From a virus: 26,401 nucleotides of DNA. Each line of letters opens with the position of its first letter. Position 1 is the stretch's first letter. The stretch is taken from positions 1 through 26,401 of IMG/VR virus record IMGVR_UViG_3300030389_001201; one strand, 5' to 3'. Of the stretch, positions 1 to 7,841 are shown in pieces. The notes under the pieces were generated by a model, which saw only the letters and a program-made list of their open reading frames with translations, did not search any database and was not told the DNA's origin. Both the position numbers and the translations under genes were made by a program.

Positions 1-74
1 TGGTGAGCGGAGGCGCGATGAACGACTAGCGACAGAACTTTACTCTGCTCCACCACAATGCTAAGAAGGTTTCT
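1..74 (+). other. Leader upstream of the terminase genes, possible end of a gene
   Basis: This stretch precedes the small terminase gene. Its last part carries the AAGAAGG ribosome binding site (about 63-69) for the ATG at 75. One frame is open from the left edge to TAG at 27-29. If the window were a circular or permuted genome opened here, the partial gene at the right edge would continue in frame into it and stop at that TAG. A second frame is open to TAA at 62-64, so it may equally be the end of an unrelated upstream gene. Packaging sites (cos or pac) usually lie close to the small terminase gene, but I cannot recognise one here. Confidence 0.3.
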
Positions 75-596
75 ATGGCGATGCAAAAAAACCTTTGGAG
101 TATTAGTGCGTTAGCGGTCGAATTTGGGCTAGATCGGCGCACTGTGGCACAGCGTCTAATGTGCATTGAACCGACAGAAACCAAAGGTCGCGCCAAACGC
201 TACGCACTACAGGATGCCGCAAAAGCAATCATCGGACAGATTGCAGTTACAGGCGACATACTTTCCTATGATGAAGCCAGAGCAAGAAAGATGGCAGCCG
301 AAGCAGAGTTGGCAGAAATCGAATTGCAGAAAGAGCGTGGCGATGTTTTGTCAGTAGAAACAATCAACGAAGTCAACAATGAGATATTTGGGAACTTTCG
401 CGCAAAGTTGCTTGCGCTCCCGGCTAAGTCAGCACCCGACATCTTTGCCAGTAGTAATGTCAAAGAGGCGAAGGGTATTTTGCGTAAGAGTGTAAACGAC
501 ATTCTTGAAGAACTGTCAGATAGTATGATTGAAGTCTATGACCTTGAAGATACCGAATTTACCAGCAGCACGAAAGACAACAAAAAACGTACTTGA
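75..596 (+). CDS. Terminase small subunit (Nu1-like)
   Basis: Likely the DNA-recognition subunit of the packaging motor. The 173-aa product starts with a winged-helix-like segment (residues about 8-35, with the phrase EFGLDRRTVAQRL typical of Nu1-type helix-turn-helix domains). A charged helical middle follows (about 65-95, rich in A, E and K), as in the oligomerisation region of lambda Nu1. The start at 75 has a good AAGAAGG site 5 bases upstream. It lies directly before, and overlaps by 59 bases, the large terminase gene, the usual pair. Family assignment rests on the motif and position; sequence in this family is poorly conserved. Confidence 0.8.
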   Translation: MAMQKNLWSISALAVEFGLDRRTVAQRLMCIEPTETKGRAKRYALQDAAKAIIGQIAVTGDILSYDEARARKMAAEAELAEIELQKERGDVLSVETINEVNNEIFGNFRAKLLALPAKSAPDIFASSNVKEAKGILRKSVNDILEELSDSMIEVYDLEDTEFTSSTKDNKKRT

Positions 597-2391
597 TATA
601 ATCAAGCCACCACCAATCCTGACGGTAAGTGAATGGTCTGATAATCACAGGCGTTTGTCTGCTGAAGCATCATCCGAAGCTGGTGTTTGGTCAACTAGCA
701 GGGCTGAATATCAGCGCGGAATAATGGACGCTATCAGCGATGATGCAATCGAAGCAGTTACGATTATGTCTTGCGCCCAGGTTGGCAAAACCGAAATGTT
801 ACTCAACTTGATTGGGTATCATATTGAGCAAGACCCAAGCCCCATTCTCGTCGTCCAGCCGACACTGGATATGGCGCAGACATTCAGCAAAGATCGGCTT
901 GCTCCAATGTTGCGAGATACGCCTGTGCTGAAAGGCAAGGTCAAAGACCCTCGTGCTAGAGACAGTGGCAACACAACATTGAAGAAGAACTTTCCCGGCG
1001 GTCACATAACCATGTGTGGCGCAAACAGTCCAAGTTCCCTTGCAAGTCGTCCAATCCGTATCGTGTTGTGCGATGAGGTTGATCGCTTTCCACCGTCTGC
1101 TGGAACCGAAGGTGATCCCATTGACTTGGCAAAAAAGAGGGCAGCAACATTCCACAATCGCAAGTTTGTTATGGTCAGCACACCGACTGTTGAAGGTACA
1201 TCTCGAATATCTGCTGCTTTTGAAAATACAGACAAACGAGAGTATTATGTCCCTTGCGCCGATTGCGGCGAAGAACAGATTATGAAGTGGTCGAATGTTC
1301 ATTGGGATAAAGATCAGCCTGAAACGGCTTACTATGCCTGTGAACATTGTGGTTCAGTTTGGGATGATGCGTCCCGCTATAGAGCAGTTCGCAGGGGTAT
1401 CTGGAGAGCCACCAATCCAGAGATAGTCGGAAGGGCGGGGTTCCGGCTATCAGGATTGTACTCTCCGTGGATTACTTTGGAGACTGCCGTTAGAGAGTTC
1501 TTAGAAGCAAAAAAGCTGCCTGAGACTTTGCGAGTTTGGGTGAATACTTACCTTGGCGAAACGTGGGCTGATGAAGCAGCCGGGGACGGATTGGATGATT
1601 TTGCCATATCCACCCATCGGGAAGATTATGGCGACAAAGTGCCGGAAGGTGTTGTTGTATTGACTGCCGGGGCAGATTGCCAGCAAGACCGAATTGAAAT
1701 AGAGGTCTGCGGTTGGGGGCGTGATGAAGAAACTTGGAGCATTGACTATCGAACATTTTATGGCGATCCTAATTCTGCAAACGTATGGGCTGAACTTGAC
1801 GAGTATCTTTCGCAAACATGGATGCGCGAAGATGGCGTGAAGCTGGCAATCAAGGGAACGTGCATTGACAGCGGTGGGCATCACACTCAAAGTGTCTATC
1901 GTTTCTGTAAACCAAGACTAGGCAAACGTGTTTTCGCCATCAAAGGTATTGGTGGCGAGGGCAAGGCTTTGGTCAATGGGCGACCATCAACAAACAATAA
2001 TCTAAAATGCAAACTGTGGTCTATTGGAGTGGATACAGCTAAAGAAATTATCTACTCCCGGCTAGCAATCAAAGAAGTTGGCGCGGGTTATTGTCACTTT
2101 CCAGAGCGATATGATGACGAATATTTCAGTCAGCTAACCGCAGAGAAAGTCGTCAAGAAATACCATAAGGGTTTCCACCGCAGAGAGTGGGTGAAAATAC
2201 GTCAGCGCAACGAGGCTTTAGATTGCCGTGTCTATGCGTTGGCGGCATTGAACATACTTGGCATTTCCGTTAATATGCTTGCACAGAGATATGCCAAGAC
2301 AGACGCAAAGGATGTGGATGTTGATAAAGCCAAACCTAAAAGGCGCAGAGCAAAACGCAAGTCTGGTAACTTTGTGCAAGGGTGGCGATGA
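538..2391 (+). CDS. Terminase large subunit (lambda GpA family)
   Basis: ATPase-nuclease motor that cuts concatemeric DNA and pumps it into the prohead. The product from ATG 538 is 617 aa; a TTG at 529 is the alternative start. Visible features in order: Walker A-like CAQVGKT ending at residue 85; Walker B LCDEVD with D179-E180; a coupling motif VMVSTPT; two CxxC pairs (C240/C243 and C268/C271) that look like the zinc element of GpA proteins; and a C-terminal nuclease domain beginning around TAGADCQQDR (D380), with further acidic candidates in CIDSGG and NEALDCRVYA. A basic tail (KPKRRRAKRK) follows. Length and motif order match the lambda GpA family. The 59-base overlap with the small subunit suggests translational coupling. 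Confidence 0.95.
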   Translation: MTLKIPNLPAARKTTKNVLDIIKPPPILTVSEWSDNHRRLSAEASSEAGVWSTSRAEYQRGIMDAISDDAIEAVTIMSCAQVGKTEMLLNLIGYHIEQDPSPILVVQPTLDMAQTFSKDRLAPMLRDTPVLKGKVKDPRARDSGNTTLKKNFPGGHITMCGANSPSSLASRPIRIVLCDEVDRFPPSAGTEGDPIDLAKKRAATFHNRKFVMVSTPTVEGTSRISAAFENTDKREYYVPCADCGEEQIMKWSNVHWDKDQPETAYYACEHCGSVWDDASRYRAVRRGIWRATNPEIVGRAGFRLSGLYSPWITLETAVREFLEAKKLPETLRVWVNTYLGETWADEAAGDGLDDFAISTHREDYGDKVPEGVVVLTAGADCQQDRIEIEVCGWGRDEETWSIDYRTFYGDPNSANVWAELDEYLSQTWMREDGVKLAIKGTCIDSGGHHTQSVYRFCKPRLGKRVFAIKGIGGEGKALVNGRPSTNNNLKCKLWSIGVDTAKEIIYSRLAIKEVGAGYCHFPERYDDEYFSQLTAEKVVKKYHKGFHRREWVKIRQRNEALDCRVYALAALNILGISVNMLAQRYAKTDAKDVDVDKAKPKRRRAKRKSGNFVQGWR

Positions 2392-2445
2392 ACCCGGCCT
2401 AGAGCCGATTTGTAAAAGATAGAACTTAGGCAGGGGGTATTTGCC

Positions 2446-3027
2446 GTGGCAAATTTATTTGATAGCGCAAATGCACCCGTTGGGGTTCCCAGCGAAGTTT
2501 TCATTGGCGACTTCATACAATTTAAGATAACCGAGTTCTCTGACGATTACGCAAACTCCGCACACACAATGAAATTGATTGCCCGGATAAGCACAGGGGC
2601 AAACACTGAAATAACGATCACTGCAAGCGCGTTGGATGACGACTACCTATTTTCTGTAGCATCGTCGTCTAGCGCAAGTTTCACGGCTGGCAATTACCAT
2701 TATCAGTTAGAGATTACACGCGACAGCGACAGCAATCGAATTATTGTTGATCGTGGTCATATAAAAGTTTCTACAGACTATGATAACAATGTTGATCCAC
2801 GCGCTCACGCTGAAATCATGTTGTCCAAGATCGAGAGCATCCTGGAGGGCAAAGCCGACAGTGATGTAAGCAGCTATTCAATCCAAGGTCGTTCTTTGAC
2901 CAAGTTAGGCATCGAAGAATTATTGGAGTGGCGTAATTATTATCGTGCTGAAGTAAACGAGATCAAGCGCAAGGAACAGATCAAGCATGGTCGTAAAACC
3001 AAATCGACAGTTTTGGGAAGGTTTTGA
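2446..3027 (+). CDS. gpW-like head-tail joining protein with extra N-terminal domain
   Basis: The C-terminal third (about residues 135-193: YSIQGRSLTKLGIEELLEWRN and on) has the signature of gpW, the small protein that closes the connector under the portal. It sits between large terminase and portal, the lambda W position. Classical gpW is about 68 aa; here 193 aa are present because roughly 120 N-terminal residues form a predicted beta-rich domain (alternating hydrophobic strands, no cysteines), possibly immunoglobulin-like. The start is GTG at 2446, preceded by CAGGGGG. Its stop TGA (3025-3027) lies just before the portal ATG. The gpW call is fairly firm; the N-terminal domain is unassigned. 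Confidence 0.75.
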   Translation: MANLFDSANAPVGVPSEVFIGDFIQFKITEFSDDYANSAHTMKLIARISTGANTEITITASALDDDYLFSVASSSSASFTAGNYHYQLEITRDSDSNRIIVDRGHIKVSTDYDNNVDPRAHAEIMLSKIESILEGKADSDVSSYSIQGRSLTKLGIEELLEWRNYYRAEVNEIKRKEQIKHGRKTKSTVLGRF

Positions 3028-3029
3028 CA

Positions 3030-4523
3030 ATGGGACTTTTAGACTTTCTCAACCGTGAAGAAAAGCCGAAGCAGATGAAATATAAAAGGCTGTTTCGTAA
3101 TTATGGTGGCGCAAACAGTGGTCGGCTTTTTGGTGACTTTGTTGCTAGTAGTTTCTCAGCCGACAGCGAACTAAAAAATTCATTACCTGTCCTACGCAAC
3201 CGCAGCAGAGACTTGGCAAGAAATAATGAATATGCCAAGCGGTTTCTGAACCTGATAAAAACCAATGTCGTGGGTGAGAAGGGTTTTAACACACAAGTTC
3301 GTGCAAGAAACCCTGATCTGACTTTGGATGTAGCTGGCAACAGAATAATTGAAGATGCGTTTCATCAGTGGGGGCGTTTGGGCAATGCGGATGTAACAGG
3401 GAGATTAAGCTGGCTGGATTGTCAGCGTGTTGCAGCCGAAACACTAGCGCGAGATGGCGAAGTGTTTATCAAGATCATTCGCAATCGCCAATATGCAAAC
3501 GGGTTCACTTTGCAATTCATCGAAGCTGATCTGGTTGACGATCAGGAAAATGGCCGCAACGAAAAGAACGGTAATGAAATCCGTATGGGTGTTGAGATGG
3601 ATCAGTTCCATCGGCCTGTCGCATATCATGTGCTGACTAGCCATCCGAATGACAGCTTCTTTAGAACACCTAAAAAGAGAGAGCATGTTCGTGTCCCCGC
3701 TTCTGAGATGATCCATATATTTATGCCAGTTCGGACGCACCAGACACGCGGCGAACCATTTATGGCTCCGGCAATCACAGGGCTAAAGATGCTGGATGGT
3801 TTTGCGGAAGCTAGTCTTGTTGCTGCTAGAGCGGCAGCGTCGAAGTTTGCTGTTCTTACTACACCATCGGGCGAAGATTTTGTCGGGGATGATGAAACAG
3901 AACAAGATGTTCCTGTCGTCGATTTTGAGCCAGCTAGTATTTTTCAGTTGCCGGAAGGTCAGGACTTAAAACTCATTGACCCTAATCATCCGACAACAAC
4001 ATTTGACGAGTTCCAGAAAGCTATTCTACGAGGGATCGCTGCTGGACTAAACGTCAGCTATACGAGCCTATCGAATGATCTCACTGGCGTTAGTTATTCG
4101 TCAATACGCCAAGGCACGATTGAAGAACGCGATCACTTCAAGATGTTGCAATCTTTTCTAGTGCAGCATTTTTGCGAACCAGTTTTTCGGGCATGGTTAG
4201 AAACTACGATGACAGTAGGTGACGTTCCAATCCCGATAGACAAGTTTGATAAGTTTGCTGATGCTGTCGTGTTTCGTGGTCGGGGGTTTGCCTGGGTCGA
4301 TCCGCAACGTGAAATCAATGCAAATATATTGGCACTGTCCAATGGCATTGTTAGTCTGTCTGACATTGCAGCAAACTATGGTCGTGACGTAGAAGACTTA
4401 TTCTCACAGATACAATCGGATCAAGAGATGGCAGAGCGTTACGGTATCAAAACTGCGTTCCAGCCGTTTGGTAGCAAACTGCCAGCAGAAGCTGAAGTTG
4501 ATGGGGCTGACAATGCCGACTGA
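3030..4523 (+). CDS. Portal protein (lambda gpB family)
   Basis: Dodecameric portal at the unique capsid vertex through which DNA enters and to which the tail attaches. The 497-aa product begins MGLLDFLNREEK and contains the typical block RDLARNNEYAKRFLNLIKTNVVG (split here: RDLARNNEYA then KRFLNLIKTNVVG), then LARDGEVFIKI, a MIHIF segment and GLNVSYTSLSNDLTGVSYSS, all characteristic of the lambda-type portal family (PF05136). Length is typical. I prefer ATG 3030 over the TTG at 3024 because AGGGGAAGG-like sequence (GGGAAGG, about 3015-3021) is well spaced for it. It overlaps the next ORF by about 11 bases. Confidence 0.95.
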   Translation: MGLLDFLNREEKPKQMKYKRLFRNYGGANSGRLFGDFVASSFSADSELKNSLPVLRNRSRDLARNNEYAKRFLNLIKTNVVGEKGFNTQVRARNPDLTLDVAGNRIIEDAFHQWGRLGNADVTGRLSWLDCQRVAAETLARDGEVFIKIIRNRQYANGFTLQFIEADLVDDQENGRNEKNGNEIRMGVEMDQFHRPVAYHVLTSHPNDSFFRTPKKREHVRVPASEMIHIFMPVRTHQTRGEPFMAPAITGLKMLDGFAEASLVAARAAASKFAVLTTPSGEDFVGDDETEQDVPVVDFEPASIFQLPEGQDLKLIDPNHPTTTFDEFQKAILRGIAAGLNVSYTSLSNDLTGVSYSSIRQGTIEERDHFKMLQSFLVQHFCEPVFRAWLETTMTVGDVPIPIDKFDKFADAVVFRGRGFAWVDPQREINANILALSNGIVSLSDIAANYGRDVEDLFSQIQSDQEMAERYGIKTAFQPFGSKLPAEAEVDGADNAD

Positions 4524-7275
4524 CTTTCCTACAAAGGGTGACGACAAAAAGATCAGTTTGCGTAACAGCAACTATCCGCAGTTTGACTACGATTTTGCGA
4601 CAGGCATAAAAAAAAATAATAATGAGGTTTGGCGTTTGGGTGGGAACATTCGCGGCAACGAGGCTTATGAGTTCTGGACAAAGGCAAGAGATGGTTCGGA
4701 AACCGAAGGCACACTTGATTGGATAAAGGAGCGCGAAGCCTGGGCAGCAAGACACTTTGAGGATGGAGCGCAGTTTAAAGATGGTGACTTGGAGCCCAAC
4801 AGATCGAATGTTGGTGGCGTTGTAGCCTTGATGAAATGGGGCGTCGTCGGAACGCTGGGAGAGCGCGGCATGAAGGATGTAATATTGGAACTTGTGAAGA
4901 AGCTAGAAGGCAAGAAGGACGAAGATCGTGCCTTCTCTGATTTAAGCGATGCAGTCCAAACTGGAATACGCAACATGGTCGAGGAACACAATGAAGAAGT
5001 CGGTAATGCAAAAACTAAGCGTACGAATGTACGCACGATGGCAGCAGTTTTTGAGCGCGGTGTCGGCGCGTATAAAACAAATCCGGGAAGCGTTAGGCCG
5101 AATGTAAAGTCACCAGAGCAATGGGCGTATGCACGTTGCCGGAGTTTTTTATTCGCGTTACGCAATGGACGCTTCCAAGGTGGAAAACACGATCAGGATT
5201 TGTTACCATTGGGACATCCCTTATCAACAAAGGAACGGGACATGGCAGATTTAGAGCAGAGACATATTCTGAACGTCGAAGAAACCGATGAGGCATACAC
5301 CATTACTTTCGCTAAGAAGATGGAAGAAATGGAAGAAATGGGTGATATGGAAGAGCGCCCATATCATTATGACGAGGACGAGGATAAGAAGGGCGCGAAA
5401 GACAAAGATATGGAGCGTCTTGATCGTTTGAATATGTCCAAGCGGTATCATCAGTTTGATGATGACAGAACTATTGACGAAGAAACCCGCGAAGTTCGCG
5501 TTGGCGTTTCCAGTGAGGAACCAGTGGAGCGCGATTTTGGAATGGAAGTTATTGACCACAGCCGGGAGAGCATGAACCTTGAGTTCCTTAATTCTGGTCG
5601 TGCGCCTTTACTGCTGGATCACGATATGACCAAGCAGATAGGTGTGGTTCAAGAAGTTGAGATGGATGAAGATAAGCGCAGATTACGCGCTATAGTTCGC
5701 CTTGGAAAAGGTGAACTGGCTTCTGAAGTCTTTAACGATGTTCGGGACGGTATTCGTCAGAACATCAGTGTCGGCTATCGAATAGATGGTCGAGTTGAGC
5801 GTGAAGGTGATCCTGACGAAGTTGTTAGGGTTGCAACAACGCCGATGGAGATTTCGATTGTATCTTTGCCAAGTGATAGGTCGTCACTTGTCGGCATCGG
5901 GCGGTCAGTTTCCAAACCTTTGCAAACATCAGTTAAAACGGAGATTGCTATGACTGATACAACTGAAACCCAAGTCGTTGACTTGGATGCGGCGAAGGCA
6001 GAAGCTGTTCGAGCCGCAAGAAAGAACGATAGCGAAATTCTTGCTATCGCTGCCAAGCACAATAAGCGTGATCTTGGCGATGCCGCCATTCGTGACGGTT
6101 TGAGCGTTGATGCGTTTCGCGGTCAACTTCTTGATGTCATCGGTGATGACAAGCCACTTGATACGCCCCCAAGCGTTGTTGACGCACCTGTAAAGGAAAA
6201 GCGTTCCTATTCGCTTGCTCGTATGATCCGCGCTCAAGCTACGGGCGATTGGCGCGAAGCTGGCTTTGAACGTGAGATGAACGATGAAATTACACGTTCT
6301 GTCGGGCGAGAAGCAGAAGGCGTTTACGTCCCTGACTTTGCATGGCAACAGCGTGGCCCACTTTCCACTGCCGCCACAGGCGCGACAGGATCAGAAGTCG
6401 TGTTTGATGATTTCGTTCCCACGGAACATCGCGGCGATCTTTTCATTGAAGCACTACGCGCCAAACAGGTTCTTGGAAATCTTGGCGCAACCTACATGGG
6501 GGGTCTGACGGGTCGTGTAAAAATGCCGAAACTGGCAACAGGCGCGACAGCCGGGTTTGTTGAGGAACTCGGTGACGTTTCTGATGGAGCCGGAACCGAT
6601 GGTGGCGTGACACTTCAGCCGCGCACAATGGGTGCGTTTGTTGAAATTTCACGCTTGCTGATGATGGAGAGCGTTCCCGCGATTGAGCAAATCATTCGCA
6701 ATGATCTGCTTGCTTCTGCTGCCGATGCCATTGAGAAACATGCCATCCAAGGCAGTGGTTCATCAGGCCAGCCAACTGGTATTTTGAATACATCCGGCAT
6801 CAATGATCTGGACATTTCAGCCGATACCGATGTGGCGGCTCTGACATGGCAAGACATCATAGACTTGGTGAAACTTGTCGAGGAAGACAACGGCATTGTC
6901 AATGGCAACGCGGCTGGCTTCCTGTCCAATCCAAAGGTCAAAGCCAAGTTAGCAGCGACTGTAAAAGTCGGCTCCACCGATAGCGTCATGCTTTTGAACG
7001 ACCCTTGGAATAACCTTTATGGTTATCCGGTTGAGTTCACTGGCAACGTACCGTCAAACCTGAACCCCGGTGATGGTGGAACGGACGCTAGTGCATTGAT
7101 ATTTGGAGATTTTTCCCAGTTAATGATCGCAAATTTTGGTGCGCCAAGTATACTGGTAAATCCCTTTGCGGGTGACAAGGCGGGAACAATACGTTTGACC
7201 CTCTTGGGTGAAATTGACGTAGGTGTTCGCAACGCTGTCAGCTTTGCTGTAACTAACGAGGTCAGCACTGCCTAG
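4513..7275 (+). CDS. Fused N-terminal domain - prohead protease (S78) - HK97 major capsid protein
   Basis: A single open frame of 920 aa from ATG 4513 (GGGG just upstream; a TTG at 4468 and an ATG at 4501 are alternatives). Residues 1 to about 240 are a domain I cannot name, with a conserved-looking phrase SPEQWAYARCRSFLFALRNG and DQDLLPLGHPLS. Residues about 245-480 are an HK97-type serine prohead protease: LLLDHD gives catalytic His370 and ISVGY gives Ser419. Before it lies an acidic low-complexity run (MEEMEEMGDMEE). Residues 480-920 are an HK97-fold capsid protein: a helical delta-like segment, then FVPTEHRGDLF, the E-loop and A-domain region, and C-terminal FGDFSQLMIANFGAPSIL. In most phages protease and capsid are separate genes. 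The protease presumably cleaves itself off, or internal starts at 5242 and 5950 supply the separate proteins. Confidence 0.9.
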   Translation: MPTDFPTKGDDKKISLRNSNYPQFDYDFATGIKKNNNEVWRLGGNIRGNEAYEFWTKARDGSETEGTLDWIKEREAWAARHFEDGAQFKDGDLEPNRSNVGGVVALMKWGVVGTLGERGMKDVILELVKKLEGKKDEDRAFSDLSDAVQTGIRNMVEEHNEEVGNAKTKRTNVRTMAAVFERGVGAYKTNPGSVRPNVKSPEQWAYARCRSFLFALRNGRFQGGKHDQDLLPLGHPLSTKERDMADLEQRHILNVEETDEAYTITFAKKMEEMEEMGDMEERPYHYDEDEDKKGAKDKDMERLDRLNMSKRYHQFDDDRTIDEETREVRVGVSSEEPVERDFGMEVIDHSRESMNLEFLNSGRAPLLLDHDMTKQIGVVQEVEMDEDKRRLRAIVRLGKGELASEVFNDVRDGIRQNISVGYRIDGRVEREGDPDEVVRVATTPMEISIVSLPSDRSSLVGIGRSVSKPLQTSVKTEIAMTDTTETQVVDLDAAKAEAVRAARKNDSEILAIAAKHNKRDLGDAAIRDGLSVDAFRGQLLDVIGDDKPLDTPPSVVDAPVKEKRSYSLARMIRAQATGDWREAGFEREMNDEITRSVGREAEGVYVPDFAWQQRGPLSTAATGATGSEVVFDDFVPTEHRGDLFIEALRAKQVLGNLGATYMGGLTGRVKMPKLATGATAGFVEELGDVSDGAGTDGGVTLQPRTMGAFVEISRLLMMESVPAIEQIIRNDLLASAADAIEKHAIQGSGSSGQPTGILNTSGINDLDISADTDVAALTWQDIIDLVKLVEEDNGIVNGNAAGFLSNPKVKAKLAATVKVGSTDSVMLLNDPWNNLYGYPVEFTGNVPSNLNPGDGGTDASALIFGDFSQLMIANFGAPSILVNPFAGDKAGTIRLTLLGEIDVGVRNAVSFAVTNEVSTA
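5231..5244 (+). promoter_or_regulatory. Possible internal ribosome binding site for the protease
   Basis: AGGAACGGGA lies 7 bases before an in-frame ATG at 5242, where the unnamed N-terminal domain ends and the protease region begins. A product from this start would be a protease-capsid fusion of 677 aa. The Shine-Dalgarno match and the domain border coincide, but use of the site is inference. Confidence 0.35.
5938..5952 (+). promoter_or_regulatory. Probable internal ribosome binding site and start for the major capsid protein
   Basis: ACGGAG (5938-5943) is followed after 6 bases by an in-frame ATG at 5950. Translation from here gives a 441-aa stand-alone capsid protein (MTDTTETQVVDLD...), a normal HK97-family length including an N-terminal delta-like domain. 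The site falls exactly at the protease-capsid border, which is what a nested capsid gene would need, comparable in logic to the nested scaffold gene in lambda C. Confidence 0.55.
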
Positions 7276-7283
7276 TGGTCTGG

Positions 7284-7311
7284 GGGGCAGCTTGGGAGAC
7301 CAGGCTGTCCC
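7284..7311 (+). terminator. Hairpin after the capsid gene (possible attenuator)
   Basis: GGGGCAGC (7284-7291) can pair with GCTGTCCC (7304-7311), 8 pairs including one G-U, with a 12-base loop. It begins 8 bases after the capsid stop codon. No T-run follows, so it is not a canonical intrinsic terminator; it could cap the 3' end of capsid mRNA or partly attenuate transcription. A competing pair TGGTCT/AGACCA (from 7275 and 7297) overlaps it. Confidence 0.35.
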
Positions 7312-7331
7312 ACTTTCCCATGTGAGGAATT

Positions 7332-7529
7332 ATGAAAGTTAAAATCCTAGAGAAAACATTTATCGGTGCTGGCGGTAATTTACACGCCGGAACTGAGCAT
7401 GAAATTGATGACAATGTAGCAGAGCGATTGATTGCGCGAGGCGTTGCTGAAAAAGCAAAGAAGGCTGCGCCTAAAGGTAAAAAGACTAATCGCGCTGTGA
7501 AAAAAGTCGCTACGCCAGAAGATGAATAA
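7332..7529 (+). CDS. Small head-region protein with basic tail
   Basis: A 65-aa product with a strong GAGGAA site before its ATG. The first 40 residues (MKVKILEKTFIGAGG, then AERLIARGVAEKA) look like small proteins often found directly after the capsid gene in siphoviruses; the rest is a lysine-rich tail (KKAAPKGKKTNRAVKK). Position corresponds to lambda FI, an accessory packaging factor, but I see no clear FI homology. It resembles the product at 8286-8450 in layout. Function unknown. Confidence 0.75.
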   Translation: MKVKILEKTFIGAGGNLHAGTEHEIDDNVAERLIARGVAEKAKKAAPKGKKTNRAVKKVATPEDE

Positions 7530-7841
7530 ATGGCTGTCGAAACCGCCACAGAATTAGCGATATACTTTGACGCTGATGATTTCGGTGTTGCGGCTTCATA
7601 TACACCCCAAGGCGGTTCAGCCACTACCATCAATGGTATCTTTGACAATGAGTTTTTTGAGGTAGAAGCTGGCGGCGAAGTTGCTGTTGCAATGGAGCAG
7701 CCACGGTTCACCTGTCGCACATCTGACGTTTCTAGCGCGGCAGAAGGCGATACCATAAACATAAACAGCCAGAATTATACGATCAGAGTGGTTCAGAATG
7801 ACGGGACAGGTGTGACTGTCCTGGTTCTGGAAGAAGCGTAA
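7530..7841 (+). CDS. Head-tail connector protein (gpFII-like)
   Basis: A 103-aa beta-rich protein with the pattern seen in the FII/phage-attachment family: SYTPQGGSATTINGIFDNEFFEV near the N-terminus (written here as SYTPQGGSATT then INGIFDNEFFEV), a central PRFTCRTSDV and a final GDTININSQNYTIRVVQ strand pair. It would form the ring that joins the filled head to the tail. The ATG overlaps the upstream TAA (TAAATGG), and its own stop overlaps the next ATG, so translation is coupled across three genes. Confidence 0.7.
   Translation: MAVETATELAIYFDADDFGVAASYTPQGGSATTINGIFDNEFFEVEAGGEVAVAMEQPRFTCRTSDVSSAAEGDTININSQNYTIRVVQNDGTGVTVLVLEEA

Noticed and set aside
2-64. Second open frame at the left edge ending TAA 62-64
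   Set aside because: Only 20 codons without a visible start; it might be the tail of an upstream gene but cannot be judged from this window.
799-1347. 182-codon reverse-strand ORF inside the large terminase gene
   Set aside because: It lies wholly opposite conserved terminase motifs, has unlikely composition (many cysteines and histidines) and no sensible ribosome site; a shadow frame.
4665-5165. 166-codon reverse-strand ORF opposite the capsid fusion
   Set aside because: Serine-rich low-quality translation complementary to a clear coding frame; no ribosome site.
5317-5352. Short tandem GAAATGGAA-like repeats
   Set aside because: They encode the acidic run MEEMEEMGDMEE in the capsid fusion linker and look like ordinary low-complexity coding sequence.
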